A DNA stretch of 64,000 bases from Myxococcales bacterium (GTDB taxonomy: Bacteria > Myxococcota > Myxococcia > Myxococcales > Anaeromyxobacteraceae): NCBI GenBank assembly GCA_021806645.1, contig JAJZQX010000008.1, positions 152,791 to 216,790 on the forward strand, written 5' to 3'. Under the pieces are notes generated by a model, which worked only from the letters and a program-made list of their open reading frames with translations, ran no database searches and was not told where the DNA came from. The position numbers were made by a program, and so were the translations under genes. Shown piece after piece: positions 10,794 to 19,200 of this stretch. Numbering within the stretch: position 1 is the stretch's first letter; each line of letters starts with the position of its first letter.

Positions 10794-11452
10794 GGCAGGA
10801 TCTGGAGCACCCAGGTGCGCATCGGCGTCCGCTCCTCTATCTCCAGCGAGACCGGCACCTCGAAGCAGGCCTGGTCGGCCACGCCCACGCGCGGCGAGTA
10901 GAGCCGGCCCGGGTCTCCCACCAGCACCGTCACGCCCTGGGACGCCAGGGTACGGAACCAGGCCAGGGAGCGCTCGGCGAGCGGCTTCTCGTAGAAGACG
11001 TCACCGGCCAGCACCACCTCGACGCCGTCGATCGGCTGGCCCAGCAGGTCGACGAGCCGAGGAGTGAGCGTCAGGCGGTTGAGCGAGGCGTTCATGGGCA
11101 CCACCACCTCGCAGAACGGGGCCACGTCGGTGGAGTCCACGGTGGCGGCGCCGGCCAGCAGCGCCGCGATCCCCACCAGCCCGGAGCCGGTGGCGAAGTC
11201 GAGCACCCGCCGCCCGCGCACCAGCGCCGGGTGGTCGAGCAGGTGTCGGGCCAGCGCCTGGCCGCCGGCCCAGGGGAAGGCCCAGAAGGGCGAGGCGTCG
11301 TACCGCTCCAGCTGCGCCGAGGTGGCGTGCCAGAGCGGCGTCAGCGCGGTCGCCTGGTAGAGCGAGATCTCGGGGACCAGCGCCACCGGGGCGGGCGCGG
11401 TCTGCCCCCGGACGAAGTCGCGCCAGCTGGCCAGCTGGTCTGCCGAGGTCAC
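10790..11452 (-). CDS. Class I SAM-dependent protein methyltransferase (ETFB-lysine/PrmA-like)
   Basis: A 220-residue Rossmann methyltransferase. SAM-binding motif I is RRVLDFATGSGLVGIAAL near residue 85, the acidic motif II follows at STDV, and motif IV is LAGDVFYE near residue 140. The layout and the C-terminal stretch VLVGDPGRLYSP resemble bacterial homologues of the electron-transfer-flavoprotein beta lysine methyltransferase and of PrmA, so a protein lysine is a plausible substrate, by homology only. It starts with GTG directly after the TAG of the helicase gene, a coupled pair. Its TGA lies in the -35 box of the next operon. Confidence 0.75.
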   Translation of the reverse strand: MTSADQLASWRDFVRGQTAPAPVALVPEISLYQATALTPLWHATSAQLERYDASPFWAFPWAGGQALARHLLDHPALVRGRRVLDFATGSGLVGIAALLAGAATVDSTDVAPFCEVVVPMNASLNRLTLTPRLVDLLGQPIDGVEVVLAGDVFYEKPLAERSLAWFRTLASQGVTVLVGDPGRLYSPRVGVADQACFEVPVSLEIEERTPMRTWVLQILP

Positions 11453-12787
11453 CTAGGTCGCCTTGACGGGGCGGCGCCTTCCCTTCCAGCCGCCTCGGCC
11501 GCCCCCGGCGTGTCCGGAACCACCGCCGCCGCCCCCGCGACCGCTTCCACCGTGCCCGGCGCCGCCGCCGCGACCGGAGCCGGCCTGGCCACCGCCGCCG
11601 CCCGGACGCCGGTGCGGCGGCACGCCCTGGTGCCGGCGTCCCTCCTCGGCGCGGGCGTGCTCGGTCTTGAAGACCTCCGCCTCGCGCGGCACCTCGGCTC
11701 GCGGCAGCAGCACGCGGGTGAGCCGCTCGATGGCGCGCAGCTGGTCGATCTCGTCCGGCGCGCAGAAGGCCGAGGCCTTGCCGCTGGCCGAGGCGCGGGC
11801 GGTCCGTCCCACCCGGTGGACGTAGTCCTCGGGGACGTGCGGCAGGTCGAAGTTGACGACGTGGCCGATGTCGGCGACGTCGATGCCGCGCGCGGCGATG
11901 TCGGTGGCCACCAGCACCCGGTAGCTCCCGTTCTTGAAGCCGTCGAGCGCCTGCTTGCGCTGCCCCTGGCTCCGGTCGGCGTGGATGCGCGCGACCTTGT
12001 GGCCGGCCCGCTCCACGGCCTTGGCGACGCGATCGGCGCGCCGCTTGGTCCGGGTGAAGACCAGCGTGGAGAGCTCGTCCTCGGCGAGCAGCGTGATGAG
12101 CAGCGGGGACTTCTCCTCCTGGGCACAGAGGAAGACCCGCTGCGCGGCGCGCTCGGCGGTGGTGCCGCTACGCGCCACCTCGACCCTCACCGGCGCCTTG
12201 AGGTGGGCCTGGGCGAACTCGGCCACCTCGCCGGTGGTGGTGGCGGAGAAGAGGAGCGTCTGCCGGACCCTGGGGAGCTTCTGCAGGATCTTGGTGAGCT
12301 GGGGCTTGAAGCCCATGTCGAGCATCCGGTCGGCCTCGTCGAGCACCAGCAGCTCGATCAGATCGAGCCGCACCTTCCCCTGCTGCAGGTGGTCGACCAG
12401 GCGGCCAGGCGTGGCGATGATCACCTCGATCTTCTCGCGGAAGGCCCGCTCCTGCTGTCCCATCCCCACGCCGCCGATCACCACCGCGCCGCGTACGTGG
12501 CGCGCCTTGCCGAACCGCTCCAGCTCCTCGCCGATCTGGAGTGCCAGCTCGCGGGTCGGCGCCAGCACCAGCGCGCGCGTGCCGGGCTTTCCCGCCAGCC
12601 GCTCGATGATGGGGAACAGGAAGGCGGCGGTCTTGCCGGTGCCGGTGGCGGCGGTGCCGATGACGTCCTTCCCCTCCAGCGCGGGCGGGATGGCGCGGGC
12701 CTGGATCGGGGTGGGGTGCTCGAAGCCGGCGCGGGTGAGCGACTGCAATGACTTCTCGGAGAGGCCCAGATCGGCGAAGGTCGACAC
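11453..12787 (-). CDS. DEAD-box ATP-dependent RNA helicase, RhlE type
   Basis: A 444-residue helicase with all core motifs in order: Q-motif PTPIQ, motif I ATGTGKT, Ia PTRELA, Ib TPGR, motif II DEAD, motif III SAT, motif V ATDIAARGID and motif VI HRVGRTAR. The last 70 residues are a Gly/Arg-rich tail that probably binds RNA nonspecifically. The expected role is ATP-driven remodelling of structured RNA in ribosome assembly or mRNA decay. The GTG start has GGAG about 8 bases upstream. It forms an operon with the following methyltransferase gene. Confidence 0.93.
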   Translation of the reverse strand: MSTFADLGLSEKSLQSLTRAGFEHPTPIQARAIPPALEGKDVIGTAATGTGKTAAFLFPIIERLAGKPGTRALVLAPTRELALQIGEELERFGKARHVRGAVVIGGVGMGQQERAFREKIEVIIATPGRLVDHLQQGKVRLDLIELLVLDEADRMLDMGFKPQLTKILQKLPRVRQTLLFSATTTGEVAEFAQAHLKAPVRVEVARSGTTAERAAQRVFLCAQEEKSPLLITLLAEDELSTLVFTRTKRRADRVAKAVERAGHKVARIHADRSQGQRKQALDGFKNGSYRVLVATDIAARGIDVADIGHVVNFDLPHVPEDYVHRVGRTARASASGKASAFCAPDEIDQLRAIERLTRVLLPRAEVPREAEVFKTEHARAEEGRRHQGVPPHRRPGGGGGQAGSGRGGGAGHGGSGRGGGGGGSGHAGGGRGGWKGRRRPVKAT

Positions 12788-13000
12788 GACGGCTCCAGGG
12801 TGGCGCTCCCGTCGCGGCGTGCGGGAAGGGGCGTGTGATGGCGCGGTACTAGCAGGTCCACCGCGCCAAGGCGAATCGCGGGGGTGGTGGGGGAGGAGCC
12901 CTGGGTGGGTGCTACGGGTCGATGCGCCGGCCGCCGGCGTGCTCCAGCTCGCCGTGGAGCGACGATCGACACCGGGCCCGCGCCGCGCTCCCCGGGACGC
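12788..13000. other. Intergenic region, 213 bp, no gene seen
   Basis: Lies between the helicase start and the stop of the TPR gene, both on the minus strand. It contains G-runs and GC-rich inverted repeats such as GCCGGCCGCCGGC near 12928, but no convincing reading frame, -10/-35 pair or RNA gene. Confidence 0.5.
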
Positions 13001-13645
13001 TCACTTCTTCGACCCCTTGTTGATCTCGGCCAGCGCCCGGCGCGCCTCACCGGCCTGCGGGCTGTTGGGGGCGATCGAGATCACCTTGGCGTAGGCGGCC
13101 GCCGCCCTGACGGCGTCGTGCTTGTCGTTGGCCCAGACCACGCCCAGGTTGTAGGCGCTCTGCACGTGCTTGGGGTCCACCTTGCCGGCCTTCTCGAAGT
13201 TGGCGATGGCCTCGTCGAACCGGCCGGTGTCCCGGTACATGACGCCCTGGTCGGTCAGCACGTCGGGGTTGTTGGGGTCGAGCGCCAGCGCCTTGCCGTA
13301 GGCGTCGATCGCCTTCTGGTGCTGGCGGGAGTCGAAGTAGTCGTTGCCCAGCTGGATCCAGACGCCGACCAGCCTGGGATCCCGGGCCACCAGCTTCTGG
13401 TTCATCTCGATGCGCTGGAAGACCTCGGGCGACGGCCCGGCCTGCGGTGGCCCGCCCGGCATGCCGGACGGCGGCTGCTGGGGCAGCTGCGGCGGCATGG
13501 CCGGCGTCGCGTCGAAGGCGGGGAGGGGGGCGGACCCGAGCAGCTTCTGGGCCTCGCTCATCCCCTTGGAGAGACCGATGATGTAGCCGACCAGGATGCC
13601 GATCAACAGGCCACCCACGGCGCCGAGCAGCAGGTTCTTGTTCAT
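13001..13645 (-). CDS. Membrane-anchored TPR protein
   Basis: A 214-residue protein starting at MNKNLLLGAVGG, chosen because GGAGG precedes it and the membrane anchor follows at once (residues 5-25). Then comes a Pro/Gln/Gly-rich linker (about 35-75) and three to four tetratricopeptide units. PDVLTDQGVMYRDTGRFDEA and QSAYNLGVVWANDKHDA show the TPR spacing. The anchored, outward-facing TPR domain suggests a scaffold for a periplasmic or membrane assembly. Such proteins sit next to many myxobacterial cytochrome and secretion genes, but no partner is obvious here. Function not assigned. Confidence 0.8.
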   Translation of the reverse strand: MNKNLLLGAVGGLLIGILVGYIIGLSKGMSEAQKLLGSAPLPAFDATPAMPPQLPQQPPSGMPGGPPQAGPSPEVFQRIEMNQKLVARDPRLVGVWIQLGNDYFDSRQHQKAIDAYGKALALDPNNPDVLTDQGVMYRDTGRFDEAIANFEKAGKVDPKHVQSAYNLGVVWANDKHDAVRAAAAYAKVISIAPNSPQAGEARRALAEINKGSKK

Positions 13646-13773
13646 GGTGTGGAAGCCTCCAGGGCGCCAGGAGGGCGCCACGACGGGCGCGGATATTGGC
13701 ACACCTCGCGCCGGGAGTGTGACCAGTGCCCCGCCCCAGGCCACCTGGCGCGGCGTCGCCCGACGCGCGCTCG

Positions 13774-14925
13774 CTACTCGCCGAACCTGATCGGCATCGT
13801 CACCCAGAGGGTGATGGGGCGCCCCTGCGCGGTCGCGCCGGGGACCCATTCGCAGCGCTGGATCGCGGTCCAGATGGCGTTGGCGACGTGCTGGTCGTCC
13901 GGCCCCGAGAGGTAGCTGAACTGCGAGACCCGCCCGGACCCGTCCACCGCGAACTTGACCGTGGCGCTTTCACCCGCGACGTCGACGATGTCGCGGGGCA
14001 ACCGGATGGAGGTGACGACGCAGTTGGGACGGGCCTGCCTGGCCTTCCGGTAACCTTCTCGCGCGTAGGCCGGACCGATGGCGAGCGGGACCGGGCTGGT
14101 CGGCGGCGCCGGGACGGGCGCGGCCACGAACTGTGGAGGGGGGAGCGGCGGCGGCGGCGGTTCGGGCTCGGCCTTCGGCGTCGGCGTCGGCGCCGGGGCT
14201 GGGGCCGGGGCCGGGCGGTTGGCGGCGGCCTTGACGTTCCGGGCGACCTTGCGGGCCTGTGCCGGGTGAGCCGGGGCCTCTCGACCGGCGGCCTTTTGCC
14301 GCTCACGCGGCGGCTCGGCCCGGTCGGCCACCGGTTCCGCCGTCACCACGGGCTGCGCCGGTTCGGGCTCGGTGACCGGCGGCGTGGTCGGCTCTGGCGG
14401 CCGGCCGATCGTCGTCACCCTCGGATCGGAGAGCATGGGCTGGGCCACTGGACGCGACGCGGGCCGGTCGCGAGTCAGGGCGAAGGCGGTGATGGCGATG
14501 ATCAGCACCACGCCCGCGCCGATGGGTACGATCGGGACTCGCCCACGGGCGCTGGCGGCCTTGAAGGTCGGCACGTTGGCCATGCGGGCCGCGGCCAGCG
14601 CCGACTCGCTCTGATGGCGGGGGACCGGACGCGCCGGGGTGGCTTTCCGGCCAGGCGGTGGAAGCGGCCGCTCCGGCGCGGCTGGTTCGGGCTCCGGATC
14701 GAGCGCCAGGTCCTCGTAGCCGTCGGCCGGGACCGGGAACTCGCTGGCCGGGATCCCGCTCTGGGCCCCCCGCGCCGGTCCGGTCGGATGGGTCGCCGTG
14801 CTCGCGCGCGCCGCCTCGCCCAGCGACCCGGCGATCGGCTTGTGGCAGGCGGGGCAGCGGGAGCCGGGGGTGGACGGAAGGGGGACGTCTCGACCGCAGT
14901 GAGGGCAGTGGACGGTGGTGGCCAT
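13774..14925 (-). CDS. Zinc-ribbon / TonB C-terminal domain membrane protein
   Basis: A 383-residue protein in three parts. Residues 7-27 hold a four-Cys zinc ribbon (CPHC ... CPAC). Residues about 125-150 are one membrane helix (IGAGVVLIIAITAFAL). After that comes a long Pro/Glu/Ala/Lys-rich periplasmic spacer and a TonB-like C-terminal domain ending in RCEWVPGATAQGRPITLWV. The order (cytosolic zinc ribbon, TM, rigid spacer, TonB domain) resembles myxobacterial AgmX/PglI-type proteins. Either energy transduction to an outer-membrane partner or a structural trans-periplasmic link is possible. The ATG sits 8 bases after TACAGT (14939-14934), a good -10. Confidence 0.82.
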   Translation of the reverse strand: MATTVHCPHCGRDVPLPSTPGSRCPACHKPIAGSLGEAARASTATHPTGPARGAQSGIPASEFPVPADGYEDLALDPEPEPAAPERPLPPPGRKATPARPVPRHQSESALAAARMANVPTFKAASARGRVPIVPIGAGVVLIIAITAFALTRDRPASRPVAQPMLSDPRVTTIGRPPEPTTPPVTEPEPAQPVVTAEPVADRAEPPRERQKAAGREAPAHPAQARKVARNVKAAANRPAPAPAPAPTPTPKAEPEPPPPPLPPPQFVAAPVPAPPTSPVPLAIGPAYAREGYRKARQARPNCVVTSIRLPRDIVDVAGESATVKFAVDGSGRVSQFSYLSGPDDQHVANAIWTAIQRCEWVPGATAQGRPITLWVTMPIRFGE

Positions 14926-15064
14926 GTGTCGCGACTGTACCCATTTGTGGCGTCGAATGCACAACGATCAGCGCCAGCATCGGCGGGCATGGGCGACGAG
15001 GCTCGCCGGCGGCGACGGCGGCGGCGAGATGGCGGGCGCGACGGAACCGGCGGAGAATCCGCGC

Positions 15065-16237
15065 GTGACCGGGGGGGGAAGCTGGAACCGTGGCGCCGCG
15101 CGGGGGAGGGCCGTTGCCGGCCTGCTCCTCTGCTGGAGCGCGCCCGCCCTGGACGCGAACCCGCCAGGGCCAGGGCCGCCGAAGACGATCGAAGTGCCGG
15201 TCGCCGCGCCAGCCCGCCCGAACGCGGAGGGCGAGGCGGTGGCGAACGCCGAGCCGGTGCCGGTGTCGAAGGCGCCGGATCCGAGAGCCTCCAGTCCAGG
15301 CTGGCTCAACGACGGCCGGGTCGTGGTGGAGCATCGCCTCGGTGCGCTCATCCAGACGTTCGACCGCTTCTTCGGCGACGACCGGCGGCTGGACGTCGAG
15401 TCGCCTTCGTCCCGCTTCCGGCTCAAGACCTTCGTCCGGACCTCCCGGGACCGGGACTTCGCCTGGGGCGGCGCGGTCAGCGCCGCGGTCAACCTGCCGC
15501 GGCTGGAGCGCTGGCTTGGCAACGCCCGGCTGCTGGTGGTGGGTGAGCAGGCCGGCCCGGGCGCCTCCCCGCCGCCTCTCGGCACGAACCTGCTCAGCGA
15601 GGAGATCGCCCCGGTCTCGCCGGTCGAGCTGGCCGCCACCGCGCCCCCCCGCAAGAGCGCCCGCACCGAGCTGCGCTTCGACGTGGTCCGTCACGGCGTG
15701 CTGGTCTTCGACACCAGCGCGGGCGTCAACTTCGTCTGGCCACCGGTCCCATACGCCCGCTTTCGCGCGAACCTCCGGCTCGGTCTCGGGGCCGGCTACG
15801 TGTTCAGCGCCACCGAGGTGCTCTTCGTGGAGCTGGGCGGGCGCGGGGCGGGTGCCAACACCGGCCTGCTGCTGGAGCGGTTCGTCGGCACCACGCTGCG
15901 GCTGCGCTGGGAAGGGAACGGCCTCTACGCCCAGCACACGCGCGGGATCGAGTCGAGCTCGCTCATGGGAGCCGAGTGGAAGATCCACCCACGCACCGGG
16001 CTCTTCGCCGGGGTGGGCTGCGGCGCGTTCGGGACGCCGGCGCCGGGGCTGGACGCCTGCCGGATCTGGAACGGCGTCCGGCAGGATCTCTGGTCCGGCT
16101 GGATCTTCGCCGAGCTGGAGCCCGAGGTGGCCTGGGTGCGGCTCCCCGGACAGCCGCGCCACCAGGTCCCGGCGGTCACGCTCCGGTTGGAGGTGATGAT
16201 CGACGCGCGCCCGCCCGTGGTAGGAGCGTCTCGATGA
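15065..16237 (+). CDS. Exported, probably outer-membrane or periplasmic beta-rich protein, unknown function
   Basis: About 390 residues from a GTG with GGAG nine bases upstream; an in-frame ATG at 15029 is the alternative. A signal peptide (GRAVAGLLLCWSAPALDAN) opens the protein, followed by a Pro/Ala-rich stretch and many alternating-hydrophobicity strands with Gly/aromatic girdle residues, for example LRLGLGAGYVFSATEVLFVE. Two Cys residues near the C-terminus may form a disulfide. I do not recognise the family. The TGA overlaps the ATG of the cardiolipin synthase gene (ATGA), which suggests a linked envelope role. Confidence 0.65.
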   Translation: MTGGGSWNRGAARGRAVAGLLLCWSAPALDANPPGPGPPKTIEVPVAAPARPNAEGEAVANAEPVPVSKAPDPRASSPGWLNDGRVVVEHRLGALIQTFDRFFGDDRRLDVESPSSRFRLKTFVRTSRDRDFAWGGAVSAAVNLPRLERWLGNARLLVVGEQAGPGASPPPLGTNLLSEEIAPVSPVELAATAPPRKSARTELRFDVVRHGVLVFDTSAGVNFVWPPVPYARFRANLRLGLGAGYVFSATEVLFVELGGRGAGANTGLLLERFVGTTLRLRWEGNGLYAQHTRGIESSSLMGAEWKIHPRTGLFAGVGCGAFGTPAPGLDACRIWNGVRQDLWSGWIFAELEPEVAWVRLPGQPRHQVPAVTLRLEVMIDARPPVVGASR

Positions 16238-17718
16238 CCGGCGCCCGCATCCTCGAACTGCTCGGCTCACCCGGCGTGCTGGTGGGGCTGGAGGTGCTCT
16301 GGCTCTTCCTCATCACCGGCTGGATCCTGCAGGAACGCCGCCCGCCAGTCACCACGCTGGCCTGGATCCTGGGGCTGGCGCTGCTGCCGGTGGTGGGCGT
16401 GCTGGTCTACCTCTTCATCGGGCCCCGCCGGCTGAAGCGGCGCCTGCTGCGCCGCGCCGCGGCCCGCCGGAACCTCTCGGGCCAGCCGGAGGCGTGGGCG
16501 ACCCTGGAGGCGGAGGCGCCGCTCCCGGCCCGGCAGCTGCTCCTGCTGGCCCGGACCCTGACCGGCGTGCCCGCCGAGACCGCCACCTCGGCCACGCTCT
16601 ACGACGACGGCGACCAGGCCATCGACGCCATCGTCGAGGCCATCGCCGCCGCCCGCGACCATGTTCACCTGGAGTACTATATCTTCTCCCCGGACCGGAC
16701 CGGGACGCGGGTGCTCGACGCGCTGGTGGAGCGGGCCCGGGCCGGCGTGACGGTCCGCTTGCTGGTGGACGCCTCCGGATCGTCCCACCTCAAGCCGCGC
16801 TTCCTGGCCCCCCTGCTCGAGGCGGGCGGGCAGGTGGCCCGGTTCAACCCGGCCTTTGGCGGGAAGGCCTCGGCCCGGTTCTTCAACTTCCGCACCCACC
16901 GCAAGATCGTGGTCTGCGACGGGCTCACCGCCTTCACCGGCGGCGTCAACATAACCGACAGTCATAGCAGCCTGGCGTCGGGCGAGGCCGCCTGGCGCGA
17001 CACCCACCTGCGCCTCACCGGCAACGCCGTCCACGGGCTGCAGCTGGCCTTCCTGGAGGACTGGCTCTTCTCCCGTCCGGGCGAGCCGCCACCCGAGAGC
17101 GAGGCGCGGCGGGCCCGCTACTTCCCCGAGGCCGGGCGCGGGCCCCACCTCGTGCAGATCGTGGCCTCGGGACCGGACGAACCAGGCCCGCGCCAGTCGC
17201 GCCTCGAGGAGACCGGCCACGCGGTGGAAGCGCTCTACTTCGCGGCCATCGCCGGGGCCCGCCGGCGCGTCTGGCTCACCACCCCATACCTGCTGCCGAG
17301 CGAATCGATGGCGGCGGCGCTGGAGTGCGCGGCCCTGCGTGGCGTGGACGTGCGGCTGCTGGTGCCGGTCCGCACCGACTCCCGGCTGGTGGATGCCGCC
17401 TCCAGGACCTTCCACGGCGGCTTGCTGGCGGCCGGCGCGGCCATCCACCTGTACGGCCCGCCCATGGTCCACGCCAAGACCTGCGTGGTGGACGACGATC
17501 TCGCCATCGTCGGCACCGCCAACATCGACAACCGGAGCCTTAGGCTCAACTTCGAGGTGGTGGTGGCCTTCCATGGCGGACCGGTGGTGGAGCAGCTGGC
17601 GGCGTTCTTCCTGGCCGACCTCGGGCGGGCCAGGCCGAGCGCCAGGGCGGATCGACGGGAGCGCTTCCCGCGCCGGCTCTTCTCCTCGCTGGCGCGGCTG
17701 CTCACCCCGCAACTCTGA
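16234..17718 (+). CDS. Cardiolipin synthase (phospholipase D superfamily)
   Basis: A 494-residue enzyme with the bacterial cardiolipin synthase layout. Two N-terminal membrane helices (about residues 12-32 and 43-65) are followed by two PLD catalytic domains with HKD motifs: HRKIVVCD near residue 225 and HAKTCVVDDDLAIVGTAN near 413. It joins two phosphatidylglycerol molecules into cardiolipin at the inner membrane. TAGGAG lies just upstream of the ATG, which overlaps the preceding stop by ATGA. An earlier in-frame start inside the upstream gene is not needed. Confidence 0.92.
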   Translation: MTGARILELLGSPGVLVGLEVLWLFLITGWILQERRPPVTTLAWILGLALLPVVGVLVYLFIGPRRLKRRLLRRAAARRNLSGQPEAWATLEAEAPLPARQLLLLARTLTGVPAETATSATLYDDGDQAIDAIVEAIAAARDHVHLEYYIFSPDRTGTRVLDALVERARAGVTVRLLVDASGSSHLKPRFLAPLLEAGGQVARFNPAFGGKASARFFNFRTHRKIVVCDGLTAFTGGVNITDSHSSLASGEAAWRDTHLRLTGNAVHGLQLAFLEDWLFSRPGEPPPESEARRARYFPEAGRGPHLVQIVASGPDEPGPRQSRLEETGHAVEALYFAAIAGARRRVWLTTPYLLPSESMAAALECAALRGVDVRLLVPVRTDSRLVDAASRTFHGGLLAAGAAIHLYGPPMVHAKTCVVDDDLAIVGTANIDNRSLRLNFEVVVAFHGGPVVEQLAAFFLADLGRARPSARADRRERFPRRLFSSLARLLTPQL

Positions 17719-17727
17719 GCGCGCCGC

Positions 17728-17739
17728 TATACTGCCGGG
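17728..17739 (+). promoter_or_regulatory. -10 element TATACT directly before a start codon
   Basis: TATACT (17728-17733) is followed by six bases and the ATG at 17740. No -35 consensus is seen at 16-18 bp. The spacing predicts transcription starting on the ATG. Confidence 0.4.
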
Positions 17740-18129
17740 ATGCGCCAGGTCCAGGTCCGCGGCTGCCTCCCGGCCATCCTCATGTTGGTCGTGGTCGGGG
17801 CGCTGGTGGCGCTGGTGATCTCCGCCAGCCTGGCGGTGGTGCTTCCGGTGGCCGGGGTGCTGCTGGTGCTCGGGCTGGCCCGCTCGCTCTGGTACCGGCT
17901 GACGGGGCGGACGCCGCCGCCGCCCTTGCGCGCGGCGAGGTTCGGGACCTTCCGGGTCGATCCAGGCTGGCCGGAGGCGGGACGCCCCGGGGCGGCCGGC
18001 GACGACGGACCGGTGGTGGACGCCCTTCCACGGACGACGCGCGCCGGCGAGCCGGGTGGCGACGAGGTCCGCGGCACGGAGCCGGGACGGCTCCCGGCTC
18101 CGCCCGGGCCGGACGGCCCGACCCGCTGA
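17740..18129 (+). CDS. Small membrane protein, unknown function
   Basis: A 129-residue protein with one long or two short hydrophobic segments between residues 11 and 48 (LVVVGALVALVISASLAVVLPVAGVLLVLG), then a hydrophilic Pro/Gly/Arg-rich tail. It is not similar to anything I recognise. It follows the cardiolipin synthase gene by 21 bases but seems to have its own -10 (TATACT). Two GC hairpins follow its stop. Confidence 0.6.
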   Translation: MRQVQVRGCLPAILMLVVVGALVALVISASLAVVLPVAGVLLVLGLARSLWYRLTGRTPPPPLRAARFGTFRVDPGWPEAGRPGAAGDDGPVVDALPRTTRAGEPGGDEVRGTEPGRLPAPPGPDGPTR

Positions 18130-18157
18130 GTGCTCCGGCGCCCGCTTCCGGGAGCGG

Positions 18158-18213
18158 CGGGGGAGAACCCCCGGGGTCACGGGTAAGGAAGGGAAGGGAG
18201 CGAGACCGCTCCC
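18158..18213 (+). other. Two consecutive GC hairpins
   Basis: The first is CGGGGG-agaa-CCCCCG (18158-18173). The second is GGGAGCG-agac-CGCTCCC (18196-18213), a perfect 7-bp stem with a tetraloop. Neither has a T-tract. They may end the upstream transcript or be part of the leader of the next small ORF. Confidence 0.4.
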
Positions 18214-18236
18214 GCCACCACCTCCGGAGGCTCCAC

Positions 18237-18416
18237 ATGCGTTCCAGCCTTGTCGCCACCACCCTCTTCACCGGCGCCCTGAAGACGGTCTCGTCCGGCA
18301 AGGAGCGGCCGCAGGCGAGCGGCCCGGGCGAGGAGGCCTGGATCCAGAACCGCCGCGCCGGGCCGAGGCGGCCGGGCCACCGGCGCCCCGACGGCCTCGA
18401 GGAGGCCAACCCGTAG
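18237..18416 (+). CDS. Small ORF, 59 aa, unknown function
   Basis: The ATG is placed six bases after a perfect GGAGG, and codon third positions are almost all G or C as in neighbouring real genes. The product starts with a short mildly hydrophobic segment (MRSSLVATTLFTGALK) and then becomes basic and Arg/Pro/Gly-rich. There is no recognised motif. It may be a small basic peptide or a spurious frame; the Shine-Dalgarno is the main support. Confidence 0.45.
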   Translation: MRSSLVATTLFTGALKTVSSGKERPQASGPGEEAWIQNRRAGPRRPGHRRPDGLEEANP

Positions 18417-18456
18417 TCGCGCCCGGGCGGGGTTCGGGGAGGCGAGTGTGCTGGCG

Positions 18457-19008
18457 TCACGCCGCAGCGAGTTGCAGCGCCACCCGCCGGGCCGCGGCGC
18501 GGGCATGCCCCACCTGGCCGTTCATGGCCTGGTAGCTCTTGCCCAGCCGCCGCGCCGCGTCGGCGATCCCCTCGCCGACGAGGTCGATCCGGACCAGCGC
18601 CTCGACGTGGCCGGGGCAGAGGCGGGCAAGGACGTGGCCGAGATCGCGGACCGCTTCGACCTGGCGCTGGCCGCCGGCGGTCGAGGTGAGGGTCTCGTTG
18701 GCCAGCTGGGCGCGCAGCCGGTTCCGGGTCGCGCCGTCACGGAGCTGGGTGAGGGCGCCGTTTCGGACGATGGTGCCGAGCAGGGCCTCGGGCGTGCCCA
18801 GCGAGGCGTCGAAGCGGGGCATCCCGGAGGAGAGGAAGGCTACCAGGGCGTCCTGCGCCCGGTCTTCGACGTCGGGGTGCGACCTGGGCCGGCGGAGCAC
18901 CTTGGCGGCGACCGCGCGGGCGTGGTCGAGCAGGCGCGTCCAGCGCTGGTCATCGGTGGGGTCGGGCACGGCGGTGAGCCGAGGGCTCTCGGTCTGAACG
19001 GTTGGCAT
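18457..19008 (-). CDS. RNA polymerase sigma factor, ECF-like
   Basis: A 183-residue sigma-70-like protein. Region 2 spans about residues 20-90 with DVEDRAQDALVAFL and a following helical core-binding stretch. Region 4 lies near the C-terminus, with the helix-turn-helix reading GIADAARRLGKSYQAMNGQVGHA. The ATG at 19008 is preceded by GGGGAG. It is divergent from a second sigma factor gene at 19201, with a 192-bp shared regulatory region. No anti-sigma factor gene is adjacent on its own strand. The family is clear; the regulon is unknown. Confidence 0.75.
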   Translation of the reverse strand: MPTVQTESPRLTAVPDPTDDQRWTRLLDHARAVAAKVLRRPRSHPDVEDRAQDALVAFLSSGMPRFDASLGTPEALLGTIVRNGALTQLRDGATRNRLRAQLANETLTSTAGGQRQVEAVRDLGHVLARLCPGHVEALVRIDLVGEGIADAARRLGKSYQAMNGQVGHARAAARRVALQLAAA

Positions 19009-19200
19009 CGGAATGATCTCCCCGGGGCGACACGGCCCCTTCCAACTGCAAACGCCGCCGCTCCCGGTCCTGGCTACCTCGGGCCTGCCGACCAGGCTCC
19101 AAGCGGTCGCCACTCCGGCGGATTCAGCCCGCCGGCCGGCCTGGATCCTCGTCGCGCCCCTGCCATGAAACACCTGTCCGGGGTACCCTCCGGCCCGAGG
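19009..19200. promoter_or_regulatory. Divergent regulatory region between two sigma-factor genes
   Basis: 192 bp separate the two divergent starts. It has a locally AT-richer patch (ttccaactgcaaacg, near 19040) but no clear TTGACA/TATAAT pair. Promoters recognised by the encoded alternative sigma factors would be expected to look different. Confidence 0.4.

Noticed and set aside
13726..15546. 606-codon plus-strand frame opposite the TonB-type gene
   Set aside because: Arg/Gly/Pro-rich shadow frame without motifs; the opposite strand has a zinc ribbon, a membrane helix and a TonB domain.
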